Program-made: the position numbers and the translations under genes
The notes under the pieces: model-generated
Told to the model about the DNA's origin: nothing
Database searches by the model: none
The model's input: the letters and a program-made list of their open reading frames with translations, nothing else
From: Candidatus Aphodovivens avistercoris
GTDB taxonomy: Bacteria; Actinomycetota; Coriobacteriia; Coriobacteriales; Eggerthellaceae
Assembly (NCBI GenBank): GCA_018710945.1
Contig: DVIW01000025.1
Location: 1-56,223 of the forward strand
Direction: 5' to 3'
DNA length: 56,223 bases
Shown here: positions 49,767 through 56,223 of the stretch, piece after piece
Layout: each line of letters begins with the position of its first letter
Position numbering within the stretch: the stretch's first letter is position 1

Positions 49767-52040
49767 CTATTTCGCGCCGAAGCGGCGGCAAAGCGCTTCG
49801 TTGGCGGCTTCCTCGGCTGCGTCGTCCAGCGGCGTCAGCGCGCAGGCCGACTGCCCAGTGCGGGCGGCACGGCGCTCCAGCGCGCAGGCCAGCAGCCAGT
49901 CGGCGACCTCCGGGTTCTTCGCCAGCAGCGGACCGTGCAGATAGGTGCCCAGCACGTTGCGATGCAGCACGCCGTCGCTTTTGTCGGTGTCGTTGTTGCC
50001 GTGGCCGGTGGACGACGCCACGGTGCCGAACGGACTCACGCCGGCACCCAGGTGCGTGCGGCCGGCGTGGTTCTCGTAGCCCACCACGGGGCGCGCGGCC
50101 ACGGGCGAGCGCAGGATGACATTGTCGATCAGGCGGTTCCCCGATCCGCCCTCGGCGCGCTGCGTGGTCATGTCGATGATGCCCAGGCCCTCCACCACGT
50201 CGTCGCCCAGCAGCCATTCGCGGCCGAGGATCTGGTAGCCGCCGCAGATGGCCAGAAGCACGCCGTTCTCTTCCACGAACCGGGCCAGGTCGTCTTTCAT
50301 ATGCAGCAGCGCCTCGGACGCCAGCCGCTGCTCGCGGTCGGGGCCGCCGCCCAAAAACACCAGGTCGGCGTCAGCCAGATTGATGGACTGGCCGTGCTTC
50401 ACGCGGCGCACTTCCACGGGGATGCCGCGCATGCGGGTGCGGTAGGCCAGCACCGTCACGTTGCCGCCGTCGCCGTAGAGGTTCAGCAGGTCGGGGAACA
50501 GGTGCGCGATGACCAGCGGGGGCTCGTCGGAGATGGCGGCGGGCTGCGGAGCGGGGGCAGACGTCGGGGCCGGGGCGGCGTCGGGCGCGGCCGTTTCCGC
50601 AGCAGGGACGTCCGTCGGCGCCGCGGCCTCTGCGTCGGCCAGGCGCGTGAGCTCGGCGTGCAGCGCCGGCAGCGCGGTGTAGTTCGCGATGAGGTACACG
50701 TGCCCGCCGCGCTCGTCGACCGCCGACTTCGCCAGCACGTCGGCGGCGCCCTGCGCCAGCTCCGACTGGATGCCGGCGTACTTCAGGCGCACCTGCATGT
50801 CGTTGCCGCGGATGCCGCCGGCGAACGCGCGCAGCTCCTTCTGCCCGGCCAGCTCCTCGAAGTCGATGTCCCACAGCCACGAAACGTCGTGGCCGTCGGC
50901 TTCCTTGTCGTTGATGAAGAAGGCCACCGTCTTCGGGCCCTTGTCCTGGAGAATGATCTTGATGTTCTGGTTGAAGCCCGTGGGGTTCTTCGCCAGGTTC
51001 AGCAGGACGGGGCGTCCCTGCACAGAGAAGCGCTGCAGACGGCCGTTACGCGGGTCGAACGCGTCGATGGCGCGCTGGATGGCCGCCGGATCAACGCCGC
51101 CCAGGCGCGCCCCCACCGCCACGGCCAGCAGGTTGTACACCATGTAGGCGCCGCTGAACGACGCATGCAGCGGGAAGGACGGAGCGGGGTCGGACGCGCC
51201 CGAAGCAGCGGACGCGGATACGGGTGCTTCCGCAGCAGCGGGCTGCGCCTGTTCGGCGGCCCCTTCCACATGCTCCACCGAAAACGACAGCCCCTCGGCC
51301 TCCAGGCGCACGCCCGTCGCCGACCAGTCGCGCGCCGGACGGGCGAACCCGCACGTCGGGCAGCGGTATTCGCCCAGCTGGCCGTACTGGCGGAACGCGT
51401 AGTCCATCATGGTTGAGCAGCGCTGGCACATCTGCGCGTCGGCCACGGTGTTCTGCGTCAGCCCCATGTCGCCCTCGACGCCGAACGCGATGGCGGGATT
51501 GGACACGCGCGCCGCGATGGCCGCGCACAGCGGGTCGTCGGCATTGAACACCAGCGTGGATGAGGGCGTGGCCCCCAGCGCACCCACGATGCTGTCCTGG
51601 ATGCGGTCGATCTCGCCCACGCGGTCCAGCTGGTCGCGGAACAGGTTCAGCAGGATGATGTAGCGCGGCTTCAGCTGCGGCGCGGTTTTCGCCAGCCACA
51701 GCTCGTCGCTTTCGAACACGCCCACGTCAGCCGCGCCCGCATGCAGAAGCGCGGTAGCCACGCCGGAGTCCAGATTGGCGCCCGTGCGGTTGCAGATCAC
51801 GCGCTTGCCCGCCGCCTCGAACGCGTCGGCCAGCAGGTTGGTGACCGTGGTCTTGCCGTTGGTGCCCACCACCACGATGGACCCTTCCGCCGCCTTGTCC
51901 GCCAGATGCGCGATGACGCGGGGATCGACGTACAGCGCGATCTTGCCCGGGAAATTCGCCGCCGGACGATGGAACACGTGCTTCAAGCCCCAGGTGGACA
52001 ACGCCGCCACCGCGCGGGCGCAGAACAGACGCGCACCCAT
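49767..52040 (-). CDS. murT-gatD: MurT-GatD fusion: lipid II isoglutaminyl synthase
   Basis: A 757-residue protein joining two subunits that are separate in staphylococci. The MurT half has the ATP loop GTNGKTT (59-65), FNADDP, a four-cysteine zinc ribbon (C205, C208, C227, C230) and the C-terminal DUF1727-like part with NPTGFNQ. An A/P-rich linker (about 469-506) leads to the GatD half: HLFPDLLNLYGDGGN, LGGGPDREQ, the nucleophile C599 in LLAICGGYQ, and the His in TYLHGPLLAKNPE. It amidates D-glutamate of the stem peptide, consistent with D-isoglutamine-type peptidoglycan. Confidence 0.94.
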   Translation of the reverse strand: MGARLFCARAVAALSTWGLKHVFHRPAANFPGKIALYVDPRVIAHLADKAAEGSIVVVGTNGKTTVTNLLADAFEAAGKRVICNRTGANLDSGVATALLHAGAADVGVFESDELWLAKTAPQLKPRYIILLNLFRDQLDRVGEIDRIQDSIVGALGATPSSTLVFNADDPLCAAIAARVSNPAIAFGVEGDMGLTQNTVADAQMCQRCSTMMDYAFRQYGQLGEYRCPTCGFARPARDWSATGVRLEAEGLSFSVEHVEGAAEQAQPAAAEAPVSASAASGASDPAPSFPLHASFSGAYMVYNLLAVAVGARLGGVDPAAIQRAIDAFDPRNGRLQRFSVQGRPVLLNLAKNPTGFNQNIKIILQDKGPKTVAFFINDKEADGHDVSWLWDIDFEELAGQKELRAFAGGIRGNDMQVRLKYAGIQSELAQGAADVLAKSAVDERGGHVYLIANYTALPALHAELTRLADAEAAAPTDVPAAETAAPDAAPAPTSAPAPQPAAISDEPPLVIAHLFPDLLNLYGDGGNVTVLAYRTRMRGIPVEVRRVKHGQSINLADADLVFLGGGPDREQRLASEALLHMKDDLARFVEENGVLLAICGGYQILGREWLLGDDVVEGLGIIDMTTQRAEGGSGNRLIDNVILRSPVAARPVVGYENHAGRTHLGAGVSPFGTVASSTGHGNNDTDKSDGVLHRNVLGTYLHGPLLAKNPEVADWLLACALERRAARTGQSACALTPLDDAAEEAANEALCRRFGAK

Positions 52041-52237
52041 TTCTCACCTGCTCTTCCCGCCGCATGCGCGGCGCCTACCGTCTCGTCGTGCAACACTTGA
52101 ACCGCAACAGTATACCCGCAGAGCCGGGCCCGCGCATCGTGCCATTCGCACCGACCAGCGCATCCTCCCTAGGGCGCAAGGATGCAAAAGCCTTCCCACG
52201 GCGAAATGTGGAGCTTTTTCACAAGCGAAATTTCCCG

Positions 52238-52266
52238 TTGACACGCCCCGGCAATGCGCGCATAAT
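52238..52266 (+). promoter_or_regulatory. tRNA-Arg promoter
   Basis: TTGACA (52238-52243), a 17-bp spacer and CATAAT (52261-52266), ending 20 bp before the tRNA. Confidence 0.85.
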
Positions 52267-52286
52267 ACCGTTTGCTGTTTCGACGT

Positions 52287-52363
52287 GCGCCGTTACCTCA
52301 GCTGGATAGAGGGACTGACTACGAATCAGTACGTCGGGGGTTCGAATCCCTCACGGCGCACCA
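52287..52363 (+). tRNA. tRNA-Arg (anticodon ACG)
   Basis: A 77-nt tRNA with encoded CCA. Acceptor GCGCCGT / ACGGCGC pairs fully. The anticodon loop CTACGAA gives ACG, whose A34 would be deaminated to inosine by TadA. The T arm contains GGGTTCGAATCCC. Confidence 0.97.
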
Positions 52364-52380
52364 TTTAAACGGCAGATCAT

Positions 52381-52415
52381 CCGCAACGACTGGTTTCAGC
52401 ACGTGCGGTTTTTTT
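52381..52415 (+). terminator. tRNA-Arg terminator
   Basis: CCGCA / TGCGG stem with an inner imperfect helix and a run of seven T residues, 18 bp after the tRNA. Confidence 0.75.
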
Positions 52416-52628
52416 GTATCTGGAGGAAAGGAACTTGCTTGAAGGTTCGAAAATCGAAACCTCACAGTAAGTAACTTCCGACTCCTTCCCTTGCGTTGGC
52501 AGTCGGAAGACGGCTGCTGCGCATCGACCCCGCGAAACCCCTGACCCGCCCCCGTCGCGGCGCTTCCGCCTTGCGACGGCCTGCGGGCACGATGGTTCCG
52601 GTCGGTGCAAGGAACGTAAGGGGAGACC

Positions 52629-53981
52629 ATGCTCTATCTCTCTCAAATGACGGGAAAGCCCGTCGTGGATTCCGATGGTGAGAAGATCGGCACCATCTCC
52701 GATCTGGCCATTTCCACCGGCGAGGTGTTCCCCCGCATCACCAGCCTGGCCTTCCAGGGGCCCGGCAAGGTGCCGTTCATGATTTCGTGGCGCAAGTACG
52801 TCGACAAGTTCGACGATGACGGCATCGTGCTGTCGGTGCCGGCGAAAGACATCCGCTTCAGCTACCTGCAGCCCGAAGAGGTGCTGCTGGCGCGCGATTT
52901 GCTGGACCGCCAGATCGTGGACACGCAGGGCATGAAGGTCGTGCGCGTGAACGACCTGAAGCTGTCGGAATCCGGCACGCAGCTGCGCCTGCTGGGCGCC
53001 GAGGTGGGCATGCGTGGCATCCTGCGCGGTCTCTCGCCGCTGCTGGAGAAAGCCGTGCTGGCGATCTCCGAGCTGTTCCACAAGCGCTTCGACGAGAAGT
53101 TAATCGCGTGGAACTACATGGACCTGCTCGACCGCGACCTGTCGGAAGTGCAGCTATCCGTCACGCACAAGCGCCTGGACGAGCTGCATCCCGCCGACGT
53201 GGCCGACATTCTGGAGCAGCTGGACCCGCAGCAGCGCGCCAACGTGTTCCGCCACCTGGATGACGCGCAGGCCACCGAGGCCGTGTCGGAGATGGAGGAC
53301 GAGTACCAGGCCGACTTCATCGAGGACCTGGACGAGGCGCGGGCGGCCAACCTGCTGGGCAACATGGACCCCGACGACGCCGCCGACATCGTGCGCGACC
53401 TGTCCTACGAGAAGGCCGAAACCCTGTTGCGCCTGATGGGCGTTGAGGACGCTGCGGAAATCCGCCAGCTTCTGGGCTACAAGGACGGCACGGCGGGCGG
53501 CATGATGACCACCCAGTTCGTGGCCGTGCGCCAGGACGCCACCGTGGGGCAGACCATCGAGGTGCTGCGCGAGCTTCCCGAGGACCACCCCACCGTCCAC
53601 TACGTGTACGCGCTGGACGAGTACGACAAGCTGGTGGGCGTGCTGTCGCTGCGCACGCTGGTGCTCACCGACGACAACGCGCTCATCCGCGACGTGATGT
53701 ACGACGAGATCATCGCTGTGCCGCCCGATGAAGAAGAGGACGACGTGGCGGCCGACATCTTCAAATACGACATCCCCGCCATGCCGGTGGTGGACGAGCA
53801 CGGCGCGCCTTTGGGCATCGTCACCGTCGACGACGCGTGGGACGCCATCGAAGAGGACGTGAGCGGTGACAAGATGAAGGCGTCCGCGCTGAAGATCGTG
53901 GGCATCACGCTGGCGGCGCTGCTGTTCTTGGCGCTGTACACGCTCATCCTGCTGCAAGTGACCGGCGTGATTGGGCAGTAG
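52629..53981 (+). CDS. PRC-barrel / MgtE-N / CBS protein with C-terminal membrane helix
   Basis: A 450-residue protein. The N-terminus is PRC-barrel-like (MTGKPVVDSDGEKIGTISDL). The MgtE N-terminal superhelix is seen in LHPADVADILEQLDPQQRANVFRHL and NMDPDDAADIVRDL, followed by two CBS domains with GGMMTTQFVAV. A single TM helix (LAALLFLALYTLILLQVTGV) is at the end. It lacks the MgtE channel domain, so it is a magnesium-sensing regulatory partner rather than a transporter. The NRAMP-related gene starts 3 bp after its stop. Confidence 0.88.
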   Translation: MLYLSQMTGKPVVDSDGEKIGTISDLAISTGEVFPRITSLAFQGPGKVPFMISWRKYVDKFDDDGIVLSVPAKDIRFSYLQPEEVLLARDLLDRQIVDTQGMKVVRVNDLKLSESGTQLRLLGAEVGMRGILRGLSPLLEKAVLAISELFHKRFDEKLIAWNYMDLLDRDLSEVQLSVTHKRLDELHPADVADILEQLDPQQRANVFRHLDDAQATEAVSEMEDEYQADFIEDLDEARAANLLGNMDPDDAADIVRDLSYEKAETLLRLMGVEDAAEIRQLLGYKDGTAGGMMTTQFVAVRQDATVGQTIEVLRELPEDHPTVHYVYALDEYDKLVGVLSLRTLVLTDDNALIRDVMYDEIIAVPPDEEEDDVAADIFKYDIPAMPVVDEHGAPLGIVTVDDAWDAIEEDVSGDKMKASALKIVGITLAALLFLALYTLILLQVTGVIGQ

Positions 53982-53984
53982 ATC

Positions 53985-55505
53985 ATGGCGCCGCAGAATC
54001 GCAAGGAACCGAAGCGCTTCCAGCCGCAGGGCGGCGGCACCGGCAAGCCCGTGTCGCGCATGTTGGGAAGCACGGCGGCGCGGCCGAGCAAGATAGCCCA
54101 GCACAAGGCCGGCGCGGCGGCGCGGGCGAAACGCGCGCAGGAGCAGCGCAGCTTGGCGGAGCGGCAGGCGCAGGAGAAGCTGCCGGAGCGCAGCGCGCAG
54201 GATGCCGCCAAGCGGAAGGGTGCCGCGACAGGAGCGGCGGCGGGGGCGTCGGCATCGGCATCGGCTCCCGCGCCGAAACAGCGCAGCAAGGCACTGCTGA
54301 TCCTGGCGGCGCTGGGGCCGGGCATCGTCACCGCCATGGCGGGCAACGACGCCGGCGGCATCTCCACGTATTCGACGGTGGGCGCGGAATTCGGCTACGC
54401 CACCCTGTGGGTGATCCCCGTCATGTGCGTGCTGCTGCTGGTGGTCCAGATGACCGCCTCGCGCATGGGCGCCGTCACCGGCAAGGGGTTCGCCGCGCTC
54501 ATCCGCGAGCGCTTCGGCATCCGCCTCACCGCGCTGGCCATGCTGGCGCTGCTCGTCGGCAACGTGTGCACCACGTTCTCGGAGTTCGCCGGCATCGCCT
54601 CGGGCATGGAGATGTTCGGCGTGTCGCGCTACGTGGCGGTGCCCGTGGCCGCCGTGGCTGTGTGGCTTCTGGTGGTGGGCGGCAGCTACAAGCGTGTGGA
54701 GAAGGTGTTCCTCATCCTGTCGCTCGTGTTCGTCACCTACGTGGTGGCGGCGTTTTTGGCGCAGCCCGACTGGCGGGAGACGATGCACAGCACCGTCGTG
54801 CCGCGCATCGTGAACGATCAGAGCTTCATAGCGCTCATCATCTCGATGATCGGCACCACCATCGCGCCGTGGATGATGTTCTACGCCCAGAGCAACGTGG
54901 TGGAGAAAGGCGTGGACATGCAGGACTACCCGTTGCAGAAGGTCGACGTGGTGGCCGGCACCATCGCCGCGTGCCTGGTGGCATGGTTCATCATCGTCAC
55001 GACGGGCACCGTGCTGTACCCGCAGGGCATCGAGATCTCGTCGGCAGCCGACGCCGCATCGGCGCTGGCCCCGTTCGCGGGCCCCTACGCCGAGGCGCTG
55101 TTCGCCATCGGGCTTATCGCCGCGTCGTTTCTGGCGGCGTGCGTGCTGCCGCTTACCACTTCCTTCGTCATCTGCGAGGCGTTCGGCTGGGAAGCCGGCG
55201 TGTCGTTCAAGTGGCGCGAGGCCCCGCTGTTCAAGAGCATCTTCACCTTCATCATCGTGCTGGCGGCGGCCATCGTGCTTATTCCCGGCATCGACCTGAT
55301 GGGCGTTATGCTTACCGCCCAGTTCGTGAACGGCCTGATCCTGCCCGTGCTGCTGGTATTCATGGCCATCATCGCCGATGACAAGCGCGTCATGGGCAAG
55401 CAGCGCAACGGCGTGTTCTCGCGCGTGCTGATCTGGATAACCGTGGGCATCGTGACGGTGCTCACCGTCGCGCTTCTGGGCATGCAGCTGCTCGGCATCG
55501 GGTGA
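53985..55505 (+). CDS. NRAMP-related metal transporter (NRMT-like, probable magnesium)
   Basis: A 506-residue polytopic protein. An N-terminal extension of about 95 residues rich in A, Q, R and K precedes TM1, which reads GPGIVTAMAGNDAGGISTYS where manganese/iron NRAMPs have DPGN. TM6 reads IGTTIAPWMMFYAQSN where NRAMPs have the MPH motif. Loss of both signature motifs is typical of NRAMP-related magnesium transporters, a clade with a characterised member from Eggerthella lenta. Pairing with the MgtE-N/CBS protein supports magnesium. Start codon context is weak. Confidence 0.88.
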   Translation: MAPQNRKEPKRFQPQGGGTGKPVSRMLGSTAARPSKIAQHKAGAAARAKRAQEQRSLAERQAQEKLPERSAQDAAKRKGAATGAAAGASASASAPAPKQRSKALLILAALGPGIVTAMAGNDAGGISTYSTVGAEFGYATLWVIPVMCVLLLVVQMTASRMGAVTGKGFAALIRERFGIRLTALAMLALLVGNVCTTFSEFAGIASGMEMFGVSRYVAVPVAAVAVWLLVVGGSYKRVEKVFLILSLVFVTYVVAAFLAQPDWRETMHSTVVPRIVNDQSFIALIISMIGTTIAPWMMFYAQSNVVEKGVDMQDYPLQKVDVVAGTIAACLVAWFIIVTTGTVLYPQGIEISSAADAASALAPFAGPYAEALFAIGLIAASFLAACVLPLTTSFVICEAFGWEAGVSFKWREAPLFKSIFTFIIVLAAAIVLIPGIDLMGVMLTAQFVNGLILPVLLVFMAIIADDKRVMGKQRNGVFSRVLIWITVGIVTVLTVALLGMQLLGIG

Positions 55506-55799
55506 TCTGGCCGGGGGTTGACACGAACGAAACGAGTGAGGCCGCACGGGCGAGCCAGCCAACAGGGGACGGGCCGGCTTCAGCCGCCAGGCCACCGCTC
55601 ACCCCGCCTTGCCAAACATGCGATGATGCAACGCCGCAGCGCTACCGCACCAGAACACGCCGAACACGGGAGCACCGAACTCTTCCGCTGAACAGGGCAC
55701 ATCCTCGCCCAGCGCGGTGCCCCTTGCCCGACAGCGCGCCCTTCGCCCAACACGGCCGGGCCCGCAACTCATGCCACGGGCCCGGCCACCAACCTCCCG
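55506..55799. other. Intergenic, nothing recognised
   Basis: A 294-bp gap between convergent genes; no convincing gene. It has several GC-rich stretches but no clear terminator. Confidence 0.4.
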
Positions 55800-56223
55800 C
55801 TACCTGCCAGCCGACGGGCCGTCCGCACGGCCACCAGCCGCAGTGCCCGCCGCCTGCGCGAACGGCTTCTCCAGCGATTCCTCCACGTCAAGCTCGTGCT
55901 GGAACTCGCGGTCGATGGCGCCTTGCACGCTCGGCGGGTTCACCGTGAACGGCACCGCCTTCGTCACCAGGCTCACCACCGGCACGATGACCAGCGACAG
56001 CAGCATGCACAACGCGCCGCAGTTGATGGGCGACGCGATAAGCGGCGTACCCGCGAAGCCCAGCCCCATGTTCACCACCGTAAGGCCCACGCCCACGACG
56101 AACGAGCACCACACGGCCGCCTTCGAGATGCGCCCGCTGTAGAGGCCCCACAGGAAGGGCCCGAGGAACGCGCCCGCGAGCGCGCCCCACGAGTACGACA
56201 TGAGCTGCGCGATGAACACGATG
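55800..56223 (-). CDS. Sodium:solute symporter, C-terminal part (cut by window edge)
   Basis: The last 140 residues of a symporter of the SSS family (PutP/PanF-like). Three hydrophobic helices are seen (SWGALAGAFLGPFLWGLYSG, AAVWCSFVVGVGLTVVNMGL, CGALCMLLSLVIVPVVSLVT), then a charged C-terminal tail ending in an A/G-rich stretch. The N-terminal part and Na+ site are beyond the right edge, so substrate cannot be inferred. Confidence 0.85.
   Translation of the reverse strand, partial: IVFIAQLMSYSWGALAGAFLGPFLWGLYSGRISKAAVWCSFVVGVGLTVVNMGLGFAGTPLIASPINCGALCMLLSLVIVPVVSLVTKAVPFTVNPPSVQGAIDREFQHELDVEESLEKPFAQAAGTAAGGRADGPSAGR

Overview
GC-rich DNA from an anaerobic actinobacterium of the Eggerthellaceae type (Eggerthella, Gordonibacter or a close relative). 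I infer this from the overall style of the genes, a complete menFDHB-(EC) menaquinone block with menE fused to menC, a MurT-GatD fusion, and an NRAMP-related transporter resembling the magnesium transporter known from Eggerthella lenta. No species can be assigned from the sequence alone. 

Two regions meet at the initiator tRNA gene (tRNA-fMet) near 32.8 kb. Positions 1 to about 32.8 kb are the right-hand part of an integrative and conjugative element (ICE); its left end and integrase lie outside the window. From left to right it holds: a response regulator / ABC transporter / histidine kinase cassette (162-3754); a small membrane protein, an NTF2-like protein and an XRE regulator (3996-5599); a YraN-like protein; a parA-parB pair with a repeat-rich control region (6958-8804); an oriT-like region, MobC-like protein and relaxase (8815-10783); unknown and small genes; a low-GC stand-alone OLD-family nuclease (12284-14230); and a long leftward operon (31888 to 14565). 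That operon encodes HTH proteins, a replication initiator/DnaC-like pair, PcfB-like protein, VirD4, Maff2-like protein, PrgI, VirB4, a glucosaminidase/NlpC-P60 protein, a VirB6-like channel, a 1363-residue VaFE/SpaA-type surface adhesin, a class B-like sortase and a 32-residue membrane peptide. 

From the tRNA rightwards the DNA looks chromosomal: an amidohydrolase, a CNNM/HlyC-type membrane protein, a 289-bp inverted-repeat element, a YxeA-like pair, the leftward menaquinone operon (44795 to 36623), a lipoprotein, then housekeeping genes (ACT-domain protein, folE, xthA, rlmH, arylamine N-acetyltransferase, murT-gatD), tRNA-Arg(ACG), an MgtE-N/CBS protein paired with an NRAMP-related transporter, and the C-terminal end of a sodium:solute symporter cut by the right edge. 

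The ICE genes form a coherent transfer machine: the relaxase and accessory protein act at oriT, VirD4 couples the DNA to a VirB4/VirB6/PrgI channel, the NlpC/glucosaminidase protein opens the wall, and the adhesin with its sortase plausibly supports contact between cells. ParAB and the initiator/DnaC pair suggest that the excised form can replicate and segregate. The features that most deserve follow-up are the tRNA-fMet junction with its 42-bp duplication, a 17-bp palindrome present three times within the transfer operon, the tiny membrane peptides, and the OLD nuclease cargo.
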